Positions 47,625-60,808 of a stretch of 64,000 nucleotides of DNA are shown piece after piece (within the stretch, counting starts at the first letter, position 1; every line of letters starts with the position of its first letter). The DNA lies in the NCBI GenBank assembly GCA_951799425.1, contig OX637407.1:23318981-23382980 (forward strand), read 5' to 3'. Under the pieces are notes generated by a model, which made no database searches, was not told where the DNA came from, and was given only the letters and a program-made list of their open reading frames with translations. The DNA is from Ilex aquifolium (lineage: Eukaryota; Streptophyta; Magnoliopsida; Aquifoliales; Aquifoliaceae). Made by a program: the position numbers and the translations under genes.

Positions 47625-48601
47625 CTCTTGGTTTCTGGATCATATAGAAATCCCAAAGTTTCATCAGCACAACCTTTCAACTTCAGTAACATTAAGAAAA
47701 AAAAATCTCAGCATTTATAATCAGTTCACTGGTCTAGATCAATGACAGATTCTCTCTTAAAACATTCACAATCTGAGACAAGAATTCGTGCATCAACTGT
47801 AATATCAGTCCATTTTAAGCCAAAAATTCACAATTAGAAATACGGTTATTTTACCCAAAACCCACTATACATCTTCCCAAGTGAAATTTTAAAATCGACC
47901 ACAGAAAGAAAATCAAGCAATACCCACCATAAGTCTAAGAAACTAATGTCAATGCTCGCTCGCGCTTGCGCCCTAAAGGGAATTTTCTTTGAGTCATACA
48001 TAATTCACCTTAACTGAAGACTAATCGAACACATTGTTAATGCACAATCAGAAAATTGTCACCAAAATTTGTTGAAAAGCATGTCAAAAATGAGCATTTC
48101 CAAATTGTAATGAGACATATTTATGACCCATAAGCTTCAGAAGCAGGATTAGTATACCACAGAGAGTTTCAATTAACAGAAAGTAAAACTCAATATCACA
48201 TAATTATAGTAAAAAAAAATATGAATTCATTTTCATCATCATTAAACTTCATGGTATAATCTACTACAATGCTTTTTTAGAGATTAGCACATAATAATTT
48301 GACTATGCCCCCTACATATGAGAAACCCGAGCGTACCCACTTCATGAGGATCTCGCAGTTGTCGGATTTAAGGAAGGTTAGATGTACTGTAATCCCATGA
48401 CCTCCAAGTCACAATAAAATAATCTTACTGTTGCGCTAATTTTATGCATAAACAATCTCTCAAATGAACATCAGATGACAAAACTGTGAACTAAAAACTG
48501 ATTAAAACAATACAAACTCAACTAGTTAAGTTCTAATGAACCAACTTATGACTGTTTCCTAAGAAAAAAGTACCTTCTGATCAGTCTGAGCAGTCTTCCC
48601 T

Positions 48602-48628
48602 GCAGAGAGAGAGAGAGAGAGAGAGAGG
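48602..48628. repeat. (GA)n microsatellite in the 5' leader of the CONSTANS-like gene
   Basis: About 12 GA units run directly into the presumed 5'-UTR exon (CT on the sense, minus strand). Confidence 0.8.
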
Positions 48629-48739
48629 GGGGATCAGAGTGCATTCATGGTTATCAACAGTAGCGTTGAACTTCTTCTCCAGCTGCCTTTTTGTTATCTT
48701 CTTTCTCTCTCCGCCTATCTCTATCTCTCTGTTTCCTCA

Positions 48740-48910
48740 TGACCTTTTTGGTGTGACGTGTCCACTTTTGGGTGTGCTTTTTCCGACGTGGATGTTAATA
48801 ACGTGGCCAGAAGTGGGGCCGGACAGCGTTATCCGTGTGCATGTGAAGTTCGTCATGGCGAAACAGACACTCCAGCTTCTGAAGCCAGTGAAAACTCGCC
48901 ACGTGGTGGT
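48740..48910 (-). promoter_or_regulatory. Promoter of the CONSTANS-like gene with ACGT boxes
   Basis: Upstream of the 5'-UTR exon lie a perfect G-box (CCACGTGG, 48898-48905) and further ACGT cores (TGACGTGTCC near 48755, GACGTGG near 48785, AACGTGG near 48799). G-boxes bind bZIP/bHLH factors such as HY5 and PIFs, which would fit a light-regulated B-box gene; this is an inference. Confidence 0.5.
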
Positions 48911-48974
48911 GGAGGATTAGAAATGAGGATAGCCTGTAACGAGGACCACATGGTGGGAAGTGTCTTGCTCTAAT

Positions 48975-51600
48975 TTCATATATTTTTAATTTTTAATGTT
49001 AGCCGGATCTAATTTATTATAATTGATTAATTGAAATTGACCGTCTTTAAAATTAAGACTTATTGAAAATCTGACGATTGTAATGAATTAAGTCAATAAA
49101 TTAAGTCTAAATTATATTATTCTATTTTCTCTACATGTATTTTTTAGTACATTATTTCCGATAAATTTAAGTGAGAGAATTAACACTATGGTACCAATTT
49201 TTTTATTTTTATTTTTATTTTTGTACCATATTGAAAAGGGATAAATTTCAATCAAAAAAGTGATAAATAAACCGAAAAAATAATAAGTGAACCTAAAAAA
49301 AGGAGAGCGGCCTATAAGTTATTTTTTTTTGGCTACTTCTTCATGATGAATGAAGTGGTGGAATCAGGATTCTTACGAAGCCTGTTCACTGTTGAATAAG
49401 GGTGTCAATTTTATGCATTAACACGAATTCGATCCAATACAGAACTTGAAAATAACACGATTAAACATGAGTAATAAATGGATCAAATTAAAGTTCAGCA
49501 CGAATAACACGATTAACCAGTGCTATTGATAGAAAATAAGGATTTAACGAGTATTTTTGACATAAAATAAGAATTTTTTAATTTTTTAAATAGTATTATA
49601 TAAGTTGTTGTAGAATTAAATAATTTTTTATTGACACGAATATTGACACGAACCCGACACATACTAAAAGTAATCTGACACGAAAGAAAGTGACATGATA
49701 CGAAAATAACATGACACGATTAACACCCCTACTTTTTTGAAGTAACAACAAGAGGAGACCCACCATTCTAGAATGTGTTTGCTTTATGTATTAGTAAAGA
49801 AGGGATTGAAAAAAATAATGTCGGCCCCATCTTATCCCTCTTGTACTCATGTTTAGATACACATTTTAGGCTCGGTATTATCACATAAAAATAATACCGG
49901 TCTGGATGAATAGTATATTTAATATTACATACAACCTCTTAAATAAACCCACCTTTTGGTGGGTTTAAATAGTCCAATTGGGATTTATTTGGCCAAAAGA
50001 CATTTTTACGTTCAAGTATCTCTAGAATATAAATATCACTTTTTATCTTGAGAATTTTTTAGTAATTTAATGTTTATATCATCATTCAATATTCCATCCA
50101 AATAAAATATTATATAGAATACATGTGGAGTCTATTACTTCTTAATACTTAAACCAAACATGGAATGAGAAAATATTATCACTATAATTAGTTCAAGGGC
50201 TGAATGTACGACATTATCTAATCCGATCGTTCTTAATACTTAAACCAAACACACCCGAGTATTAATTGAGAACTGCAAGGCAAGCCACGAATAGTTCATT
50301 GAGACATGTTCTAGGAGAAGGGAACAGAGTGCAAACACCCTTGGGAGTCAAATTTGCTCTCTTGGACAGTCCTCCGGTGGAAATAACCTCACCCAGTCGA
50401 TGCACCAAACATTTCACTAGAGTTAACACTTATTTTCAAAATGCATTTTTTTTTTTTCTCAAAATTTACAACTCATTCATATTATTTTTTTAGTTACCTC
50501 GAGTATGAAATTCGCCTTTCCACGCATCGAGATATGGATACAAAGAAAAAGGCTGTAGATAACATACCTTAGCCCCTACGCTTGCAGATTTGTTTGACCC
50601 CACTGTGCAATTCTGTCAAGTGGGTCCCACCCCCAATGTGAATACAAATTTTTGAAATAAATAGCCATGTAACAGAAACAAGTAACAACCAGACTTAGCT
50701 CACTAACAACCATGTCTGCACCATTGAAAAAAAACAAGTGTAATTAAGGCAGTCTTAAGAATAAATTTTTTTAGTTAATCCAGCTATTTAATTTTAATCT
50801 CTGTGTGCTTTTGAAAATGGAGATTACAACAGTCTACCACATGGAAAACAGTTTGACTTTGTTCACATGAAGGATTAAACATAGTGGATTACTACTTCCA
50901 CTCTGATCTTGGTCAAACCATGGGAAAAAGGTTCTCTTAGTGGCTTGTAAAAGCTTACCCAGAGGGAAGAACGAATGGCTCAGGAATTGATCAATCTCGA
51001 GCAAAACATTTGCATCCCAAAACGTAAAATAGGAATAATGAAACATTTCACGTAAAAACTGTAACTCATAAGAAAGTAGAAAGAAAAAGAAGGAAGAGAT
51101 TTCATAAAAACAAGAGAGTTTCGAAATTTATTAAAACCTCCCAATCGAATGAATTGACATGAAAAATGGAGATCTATAGATAGAAGTCCACCCCCATGGA
51201 AAACCATTTTGACTTTATTCCCGTGAAGGATTGAGTCATGGCGGGATCAATAATACTACACTTAGGAAACTTTTTATCAAATCTCTCGTACAAAATTAAT
51301 GTCGATTGTTAGATTAATGGATCCGATTGACACTCGCTAAACATCCGATATTTATAATTGTGTCGCAATATTCCGTGCATGAATTTTGGTGTACATAGCA
51401 TTTCTCCACCGACAGTTTGTTATTTACACTCTGCCTGTCTTTACTGTTTCACTTCATGTTGGTCAACTTGGCTGTGGGCCGTGGTACGTCTTATCTCAAT
51501 CAATTGGCTACCAAAACTAATCCCCAAGAGTACTGTCTTTTCCATTTTTGTTCTGTTCTACAAATTCCACATTCAAGTACACACTCAAACTCGTGAACCA
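48975..51600. other. Intergenic region, no gene seen
   Basis: AT-rich, with retroelement-like debris (ACACGA/AACACGATTAA motifs at 49420-49720). No frame has a recognisable domain. Confidence 0.5.
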
Positions 51601-51617
51601 GGTTGTGCAAGTCCTGC

Positions 51618-51659
51618 TCTATATATATCTGTCATTAAGACCCCATCACCCACACACAC

Positions 51660-51698
<39 letters not shown>

Positions 51699-51700
51699 CA
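51618..51700 (+). promoter_or_regulatory. TATA box and GA tract upstream of the response regulator
   Basis: CTCTATATATATCT at about 51619-51632 is followed by a (GA)n tract at about 51665-51697, then a pyrimidine-rich leader to the ATG at 51815. The TATA, GA tract, gene order resembles that of the MIR loci. Confidence 0.5.
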
Positions 51701-51814
51701 CATCACATTCATTAGGATTTCGTCTTCCTAGTCTCTATTCTCTCTCTAGGGTCATCTGAATTCTGTTGGTGGTCCATCTTCATCTTCTTTGCATGGTTTT
51801 GTGGTTTTCTCAAA

Positions 51815-54800
51815 ATGGCTATACACAGTCCAGATACGATTGTTGTTCCTACCCCAGCTCGCGGCCTTCGTGTTTTGTTGGTTGATCATGATACAATCTC
51901 TCTCATGTACATAGCATCAGTGCTTGAGGAACAATCCTACAAAGGTGACAAGTGATTTTGTTTTCAACTATTTATTCTTTGATTTTACTGTTTTTGATGA
52001 TTTCTATATATCAGATGGAATTCGATTTCATGTGTGTTTTTCTATTTCTATCAATTAAATTGTGAAAAAAAAACGTATTCTTCGTGAAAAATCAGTTTTC
52101 TCATGCATGGGATAAGGTGATGTCGCGATGTGATTTTTAAAAATAACTTTAAATTTCTTGCGTCTTTGGATCTAGATTTAAAAAAAATAAACACGCAAAC
52201 CTTTTTTTGTAGTTGATCTAAAAAATTTAGATTTATGGTTTTGCGGTTTTATGCTAGAGCATCTTTGAAGGATTATAGTCGAGGAATCAATTAATGTGAC
52301 TATACCCAAATCGCTCGTAGATCATGAAAGGTTGTGCCTCTATTTATTGATTTTTTTTTTTTTTAAACTTTTAGATGGACAATGTAGTTGTTTTATTGTT
52401 TTGGAAATTTCCATTATTTACATAATGCATAATTGAAAAATTACTCAGATGTGAGTAATATATGCTAATTAAGTTTCCTATGTTACACAAGCAATCTCCA
52501 TTGACTTCTAGGCCATATATGTGTGTGTGCGCGTGCGTGCGTGCGGAGAAATGCAAAGACGAAAGTCGTTATTTATTTGTTTTTTATTTATGAAAAATTC
52601 GACTCAAAAAATTGCTAAGATATATGGAAATTAAAGGTTGTGGCTTTCGTTTACTTATAAAATAGAGAAAAAGGAAAAATAAAAGAAGAGGAATAATTTT
52701 TGTTTACTTACCGAAAAATATATTCTGCTCATTTGAGTAAAACACACTTGAAAATTTTCAATTATTATCCAAATGTTTTTTTTTTTATGTTGGATCGAGT
52801 GTGAATTAAACCAGAATGCACCCTTTCGACTTAAATTATGTACTTTTGTGCGTCCCTTTTTTTTTTCTTTAATTTTTCTTAGTATTTATTTATATTTCCT
52901 GCAGATTTTAGCTTACAGGATGACCTAAATTAATGTTGACCTAACTAATTCATGTTTATGTGATATGATTTTTTTTTTAGTTACTACCACTGAGCTACCA
53001 TCTGTTGCACTGACCATGATCAAGGAACGAGAGGGCCAGTATGACCTTGTAATGGCAGAACTCAACATGCCTGAAATGGATGGTTTCACATTCCTCAACC
53101 TCGTACTTGCTATAACCGACATGCCTATCATTTGTGAGCTTCAACCCACCTTTACTAATACTTCTACAATTTTTTTGGGGTTTTTTTTTTTCGCGGGATA
53201 AAATGTTGATATTACAAAGAAGCTCAAACACGGCTACAAGAGCTACTCGAATATAATTTAAATTTTGGGTATAGTACATGAAAATCTTATAATATACGAT
53301 AATTGATCTTCTTGCAGTAATGTCTTCTGGTTCAAACATGGGGATGGCTAGGAAAGCCCTAAATGGAGGGGCATGTTTCTTTTTCCAGAAGCCGGTTCGC
53401 AGGCAGGATGTCATAAATGTATGGCAACATGTGTTTAGGAAGAGAAGGTGCCAACGGATGGAAAAGAGAAAGGAAAATAAGGAGGAAAATGATTTTCCAG
53501 GAAAATATTGTCATGGAAACAACAACATCCATGGCATTGATTTTGGATATTTATCAACTCATAGAAAAGGAAAGAATATGCAAATTGAAGGTGATCAAGT
53601 TCTGCTGGAGGAAAATGCTGTTCCAGGAAAAGATTTCCATGGTGGGAAGGTAGGAGAGGAGGGAAATGAATCTCAGGGAATCGGTTGCAACGACTTCCAT
53701 GGCTTTGATGTTGGAGTTGGACATGTATCTACTGATATAAGGGGGGGAAATATGCAAATTGAAGGTGATCAATGTGATCTGCTTGAGGAAAATTCTCCAA
53801 GAGCACAGAAAATCTTTAGTACTGATAGATTGGTGAACGCAGAAAACAGTAAACAAAGAGAATCCAAGAGGAAGAGATTGGATGATGATAATGGTGGAAA
53901 AAGAAAGGAAGAGAGGAGTGAATTTCATAGAATTAGTCCAGCTAGAGGTTCAAAGCCAGCTGAGGAAGGGAGGGAAAGAAAGGGTAAGGGGGAAAACATT
54001 GTTGAGAAACGCTCGCGTATAACTTGGACTCCTGAGCTTCATCTCAAGTTCATGGAAGCCGTTAGTTCACTCGGAGAAGAAAGTAATATCACTTTGCTTA
54101 CTTGAAATCTATAGCTTACATGTTTGATTTCTTCTAAGTTATGCTTTCCATTAAGAAAACTGTTGAGGTATTGTTTATTTTTGGCTTTCTGAATCCAGAG
54201 GCTCATCCAAAGGCAGTGCTAAGGCTGATGAATGTGCACAACTTGACACATCGCCATGTTGCTAGTCATTTGCAGGTTAGAAGCTTACCCCAAAACACAT
54301 TTTCTTTACACATTGTCTCCTTAATTTCTTCAATTTAATTTACACCAAAGACTGATATTAGTAGCTTGTTAGTTGTTTAACTAATTAATTTATTAAGATA
54401 TCCTACTTTAGCTGTTTATGCATCATCCTAGTCATCATCATTAGTTGGTGTTCTCGTGGTTGATATTGATATCTTTTGCGAGACTCAAACTTTGTACGTC
54501 AAGGTATTAATCATTGAAGTCTTGTTATCCGAGCTACCTTGATGGGTTCTGAGTCCCCTTTTTTTTTCTTCTTGATTTGGACTCAAAGACAATAATGATT
54601 GTTTGCTTCCAAAGTATGGATGCTTCTACATGTCATTGGATGTTTTTCTTACAGAGGTGTATGTTCATGAAACTTTGACATATTTTCTTTGTTACTTTTT
54701 TCTACTTCTTCTTACTGTTCTTCACCACTTCTATTTCTTTCTCATTTCATCTGTATCCATGTGGTGGCTTCTTGCTATTCTTATCTTTAATCTTTCCACT

Positions 54801-55764
54801 TATTGATTTGTCTACTCTAACATCTATTTTTTTTCTTCAGAAATATAGAGATCGTATCAAGCGAATTAGTGACAATTCTGCAACTAATGCACCTTTCCTT
54901 CAATCTCCGACGACTAAATCAACATCCACTTGTTATGGTGGATATAAATCTCTGCAACCGATGGGGTTACAAAATTCATTGAATTGGCCACAAGGATACA
55001 AGAGCCATACCTCTCAAATTGGATCCAATACAACAAAGTTAACTTCTCCAATGCATAGGGCTAGTCCTCAGCTAAATGTTGGGAGCTCAGTTTATTATCA
55101 CCTTGAAACACTTAAAAAGCTACTCCAATATTCAAACCTCTCCAAAAACATGACTGAGAGACAAAATGCAAACAACACTAATAGCCATGGAGTTCAGGTT
55201 GCGATCAATGGGAATGACGAGGAGCCTCGTGCAGTGAGCCAGTTAAACGAAAAAATGGGGAATTTTTCTGCAAGTATGATCAGTGAGAATGGGATTGGAG
55301 AGGAAAAATTGCCTCTTAGGCACATGAGCTCGAGCTCGAGCTCGATTTGTACAATGGACAATACTGCTAGCATGCTTTCTAATAATGTGCATCAGCAGCC
55401 GGGCCTTATGATGAATATTCTTGATGCTCCTTGCAGTTTAAAAAACGAAAAAACGCGAGGAACAGACATGGTGGGTGGGGAGAAAAAATGTTCCAGCATT
55501 GTGGAAAACCAGAAGGTCCAGGACAGCATTCTGAGAGACTTCCATGGCACTAATGGAGAGCTAAATGATGTAATCGAACCTTATACTCCATTGTGTTCAT
55601 TACTTGAAGACCAGCCTTTGGAAGATCTTGCTCATCTGATGAAGCTACTTGAAGGAGATGAAGAGCTGGGAAAGTTCAGTGGTGGTCACCAAGTGACAGG
55701 CAACATTGACAGATTTTCTGAATGGCTTGGCGTCCCTCCTGATTTCGATAATGGTTTATGCTAG
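51815..55764 (+). CDS. Divergent type-B response regulator (receiver + GARP DNA-binding domain), 682 aa
   Basis: Exons 51815-51944, 52981-53133, 53318-54082, 54199-54275 and 54841-55764 join in phase (1,1,1,0). Residues 18-135 form a receiver domain ending VWQHVFRKR, as in type-B ARRs. The acidic pocket is D24-H25-D26 and the conserved lysine is K119 (QKPV). The phospho-acceptor position, normally Asp in a VMSDVHMP-type motif, is E70 (VMAELNMPEMDG). A Lys/Glu/Gly-rich linker holds a duplicated motif (NMQIEGDQ...LLEEN, twice). Residues 326-385 form the GARP/Myb-like domain (RITWTPELHLKFMEAV...VASHLQKYRDRIKR). The last 300 residues are Ser/Asn-rich with an acidic end. Type-B regulators are nuclear activators of cytokinin response; this one probably works without phosphorylation. 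A polyadenylation signal AATAAA lies at 55900-55905. Confidence 0.85.
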
Positions 55765-56192
55765 AAGGTCCCTAAAGAGCGGCCACGGGACTTTCACCAT
55801 TACAGAGTCTAGGAAGGATTAGACGCATGATCCTACATGCAGAGAAGCAATTTCCGCACAAGGTCGCTCCTTTAACAAAATCTATGTTTCTTTTTACTCA
55901 ATAAAGCATAGAACCATTGATAATTTACTAGCTCATGTTAGAATGTTAATCAAGTTTGTGGATTTCAAACTATCCCATTGAGAAAAAAAACTCCTAGATT
56001 ACATTATGACTCCAAACAATAATAAAAGGTTATTTATCAAATTGAAGTACACTTCAATGACCTCAATGCAAGCTTGGCTTGTGTTAAGACCTTTTTATGG
56101 CTAAAAAAAAAATAATAATAATAATATACCTGCACTGCATATGATACCACCCAATTAATATCACCTTCCTATATAAATTAACTCCATGGACT
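55765..56192. other. 3' flank of the response regulator, no further gene
   Basis: It contains the AATAAA signal at 55900 and AT-rich sequence up to the presumed LTR boundary. Confidence 0.6.
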
Positions 56193-56961
56193 ATGATATG
56201 TATTCACTTTTGGTAGAGCTATCCGTTGGGCATGGTTTTTCAACCTGATGGCGTAAACCTTCGGATACGAGCTATAGGACCAAATTAATTGGCGTGAGCA
56301 GTTTGCATGGGGACTAATATGGCATCTGAGCTACAAGGCTCGTGAAGTGGGGAATGAAAGCTCTAATTAGTCGTGTGTAATGTGTGAAATACAATAGAAA
56401 TATAGTGGTTCACCGGCTGATGAGCTCGGCTAGTCCACTCTCTAATGGAGGCTCTTGCTCCTGTCTCTTTATTGATCTAATTCAATAAGTTACAACAGAA
56501 TTCTCAAGGTATTAGGGTTTCAAGTTTTTTTTTTTTTCTCAATGGAAGCTGCCCCTCCTCTTTATAGCCTCATGCTTACCTCTAATTCGGGGTTACTTCC
56601 TTTATTGTAGGGATCGTCCCTATCTTCTTCTATAATCTCGGGCTTTCCTAAACCCCTTATGGCTGACCGCGGATGGCGAGTTCTCTGCCTTGTGTTAGGG
56701 GATTCTCTCCTTGGTTTTAGGATAGGATCCTGGCTGGTAGCGGATTTCTTGCCTTGGATTGACTTAACTCCCCCTGTTCGGGTATCTACTGCCTTTTTAC
56801 TGCCCTCTCATTGTTTCTTAGCTCATGTCTTTAGTTGGGAATATAAGTTCCGATTGGGCGAGCTCAGACCTTGCTGGATGAGCTCAGCTTAGTTCTCCAT
56901 AAACTCCCGAACTGAGCTCTTTTCCTGAGCTCAGATCTGGGGTTTACTTTAGGTATCATCA
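56193..56961 (-). repeat. 3' LTR of a Tat-lineage Ty3/gypsy element (left boundary approximate)
   Basis: On the minus strand a polypurine tract (AAGGGCTGGGGGGCAAC, about 56962-56978) is followed directly by TGATGATACC at 56961, the LTR start. A TATAAAG box near 56562 and the AATAAAGAG signal near 56478 fit U3/R. The distal end is probably the TG/CA boundary near 56193, but 56248 is possible because the other LTR is outside the window. Confidence 0.7.
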
Positions 56962-57602
56962 GTTGCCCCCCAGCCCTTGCCTTGAGTTAGCTCAGGCAGG
57001 GGATGACCTGCACAAGACGAGTTACACATGCACGTGGCTAACACGTGACTGGAGGATTTCTGACGGTTTGTAGTCATCATGACTTTCCTCGATTCCCGCG
57101 CATGTCTCAGCCCACGTCTCCCCAGCTTTAAATGCTCAAAACGGCTATCTAAACCGCTTCTTCGCACTATTCATCTTCTTTACTGCTCTCCCTATTTTCT
57201 CTGCAACTTCGGACCGTGGTACCCTTCTGTTTTCTTGCTTGAAATCGCATTTCCAGCCCTTGTTTAGAAGACTCGCATCGCCTCCTTCCTCCGATAGTGC
57301 CCCAGGTTTCCGTTCGCTGCCATTTCTGAGTTAGGTACGTCCTTTGCCCCCCTTTTCCTCTTCCTTTTGCTCTGGATCCCTCGAATTCGAGGTGGTTACT
57401 GCATTTTTGGGCTTTTCGATTCTTTTACTTTTGGAATCGCGACCATTGCTTAGCTCCCCTTCCTCATTTCGTCGATTGGAGCTCTATAATCCACATCCTT
57501 GCCGTCGGGAGTTACTGTGCTGACCCTAGGGTTATTAGGGAGAGTTTGATCAGTGTTCCCCCTCTCTATCGCTCTTTTATCCTTCCTTTTTCCTGCCCGA
57601 CC

Positions 57603-60253
57603 ATGTCTGCCTCTTCTGGAGCCACGCGTTCCTCTGTTTCACTTTTAGGGTCTAGGTCAGCCGAGGAAGATACTGAATTAGGGGAGGTAGGTGAGGAGAT
57701 AGATAATTTCCCTGGGGTGGATGTTGTAGAAACCGAGGTCGGTACTGAGGGACCTCCTTCCCAGCCTTCTCCTGTGTCCTCCAAGCCCAACAAAGGCAAG
57801 GGCAAGGTTAGCGGAGTCGGGGTTGAGGAAAAAACCTCGTACTTGGGGCTTGCTTTTAAGCATGCTGAATCGGTGGGGTACAGTAAAGAGGCCCCTGGGC
57901 TAATGAAAACCTATAAGGTTCGGTATGGTTTTCCTCCTGGGGTCGAACCCTGGTGTCCAGACCAATCCGTCTACTATGTAGAAAAGGTGCACAATAGGGT
58001 CTGCTTTTTCCTTGCCGCTTTTGACAACGGCCTTCGCTTTCCTGTGCACCCCTTCATCAAGGCCGTTCTGCAGCATTTTCATGTGTGCCCTTCCCAGATT
58101 TCCCCCAACTTCTATGGCGTCATGGTTGGTCTGTTAGTCATATTTAAGAAGCATAAACTTGGGATTCCTAGCATTCCTTTGTTCTTAGAGCTCTTCAATG
58201 TTAAACCGACCTCCGGAGGCTTCTTGTACGCCTCCAAGCGTGCCAGCATTAGGCAGCTCATCTCTGATATTCCGACCTCCCATAAACACTGGAAGGAACA
58301 TTTCTTCTTTGTCGGGGGCGCCAATTGGGAGTACAACCCTGCTGATAAAACAGACACACTCGGTATTCCTACGGCCTGGGCTGAACCAGATAATTTACGT
58401 GAGTCCTTACTTAAGTCCGAGCTCTGATCTGACATTCGCCGGCCCCTTACCTTTTTCTCACTTGCCTACTTTCTTTCTCTCAGGTGAACGCTACGAGCTC
58501 AGTCCTGAGGACAAAAAGGTGCTAGCCAAGTTAGAAAAGATCAAGCCAGAGAAGTACGCCGACTTGATTGAGTCAAGGAACCTAGTACAGCTAGGTCTGA
58601 GTCTTCCTGTGGCGACTTTAGCGATCCCATTATCTGTTTTAGGGGCTGACGAAGGTAATTTCAACTTTTCCTTTCTTCATCATTTTCCCTTCTCTTCTCT
58701 TTTCCTTTACCTTATCCTATTTCTTCCAGATCTTCCGGGTCCTTCTACCATGAAATCTACCCCAGAAGAGATCCAGGCCAAGGTGGATGAGCTAATGAGA
58801 GGTGGTAGATCTGGCAAGCGCAAGGCCCGGGCTAGTACTGGGAGTGGTCCAGGTACCCGGGCCAAAATCCCCAGATTGGAGGTATCTTCCTCCCCCTCTG
58901 CAGCGGAGGGACAGGTTCCAAGTAAGGCTCCACTCTCCTCCTCTGGGACTCCACAAACTGCAACCGCCTTTTCTCCTCCAGTGGCCCCTTCTAGGTTGAC
59001 GTCTGCTCAAGAGGGGGGTCAAGCTTCCCCTTCTTCTTCTGAGGTCGAGGAGGCTTTGAAATTGGTTCCCGACCTTCAGCCCGAGAGTTTCAAATACAGC
59101 GCTTCTGGGAAGGTGATTGAGAAAGAGAGAAAATCTGCGGAGGAAGATGAGGACTCCTTTTTCGACAACATGGATCTTGCTGCGGGAGCTCTGTCTTCTA
59201 TATTTTCTGAGGCTGATGTCTTGAAGGCCGCTTCCATGCCACTGGAGGAGTCCATCGACTCAGCTCTTCAAGGAGCAGCCGCTGTAAGTGCTAATTCCCT
59301 TCTTTGTTTGTCCATTCTAGTTTCATGGTCTGTTGCAACCTGCTGAGCTTTCCTTATTCTCTTAGGCTGCCCTCCATGTAAAAGGTCTGCTGCATCGGGT
59401 TAGGTCCCAAGAGAGCTCTTTTCAGGTCTTGAAGAAGTTTAAGACCAAGGTTTCTGAACTGTCTCTCGAGAATGAAGACCTCAGGGCTCGGGTGGAGAGC
59501 CTCAAAGTACAAATGGAGGGCCTCAACGAGCAGACGATGAAGCAAGCTTCTGATCTCAAGCATACGTTGACAGTCAAGGTCAGAGCTGAGGAGGGGGAGA
59601 AGAAGGCTCGGGATGAGCTGAAGTTGGTTAAGGAAGACCTGCAGGTTAAGGTCGAGGCGTGGTCCAAGGCTAACCAGGAGGCCTTCGATGCCAAGAAAGA
59701 GCTCATCCAGGCCAATCAAGACTATCTTACCCTCAGCGAGGCTAACGGCAAACTCTGTGAGGAGCTCGAGGAGCAGAAAAGTTTGGTCCAACAGAAGGAC
59801 AAAGAGATCGCCGAGCTGAGAGACGAGGCCACCACCCTGTGGGCTACCGGATGGCTTGCTTTCAGGCGCAAGGCTATCAAAACTTTTCCAGACCTTAACT
59901 TCAATTTTTCTACCCCTACCACAGAAGAATTGGAGGAGTCTAGCTCTGATAACGAGGAGGATGCCTCAGTTTCCCCCGCTGCTGCTTCGAGTCAGGACAT
60001 ACCTGCCCCTGGGACCTCTAGAGCTCTTGTCGTGCTTCCTGAGCCTTCAACAGCGATCCCTGAGCTCATTGGTGTAGATCCTGCTGTTGCACCAATTTCT
60101 GCAAACTTGGTGTCTGAAACCCTTGCCCAAAATCCTGAATCAACGGAAGCGGGGTCCCAAGACATTCCTGGAAGCTCTCCCCTAGCTCCTATTGCTGAAG
60201 GCCCTTCTGCTGAGCTGCGAGATTCCCCAATTACTCCTCCTTCAGGAACTTAG
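57603..60253 (+). CDS. Retrotransposon antisense accessory gene 1 (Transposase_28-like, coiled coil), 802 aa
   Basis: Four exons, 57603-58398, 58484-58654, 58730-59283 and 59366-60253, all GT-AG and in phase, are opposite in sense to the retrotransposon. About residues 80-265 resemble the plant 'putative gypsy-type transposon' domain (PF04195): the run FRFPVHPF-like 'GLRFPVHPFIKAVLQHF', then 'CPSQISPNFYGVMVGLLVIF'. A Pro/Ser-rich basic linker follows, then a long coiled coil at about 528-660 and an acidic Ser/Pro tail. An upstream TTTAAATG-type box near 57122 may be its promoter. Tat-lineage elements are known to carry extra antisense frames between pol and the 3' LTR. The role is unknown. 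The start at 57603 was chosen because it is the first ATG of the frame. Confidence 0.75.
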
Positions 60254-60766
60254 ATCTTTTTAATTGTAATTTCTTTGTAAAGGATTTTTGAGATGTACCC
60301 CTAATTTGGGCTTGGTCCTCGTGTTACTTTGTGAACCTTATCTTTCTTTTCTTTTGTTGGTTTAGCATCCATATGCGTATACATATCTCTGATTTTTAAT
60401 TTGGACTTCAACTGCTCACTTACCTGCTTTGCTTTATTTGCTCAGTATATATTCCCCTGCCCCCTTTTGCTTTGAGTGGGGCCGTGCACTTCTTGAAGCA
60501 AAAATACTAGATTGAATAGTAAGGGAGACTTGGTGTTATGCTCAACTGATTTTCCTGTGTTTTTGAGTTCGGTAAAGAGTATCTTGGGGATCCCTTCCCT
60601 CTTCTTCTTTGTTCTGAGCTGTTTGACTTGGTATTCTGAACTGGCGTGCTCCTCCTGAGCTATATAGCTCGAGTATGTTAGGCTGTGAGTTCTTCCCGAG
60701 CTGTACAATTCTTCCTATGAACCATAAAAGCTCTTACTGAGCTTTTTGGCTCTGCTGTCTGAACTC

Positions 60767-60808
<42 letters not shown>

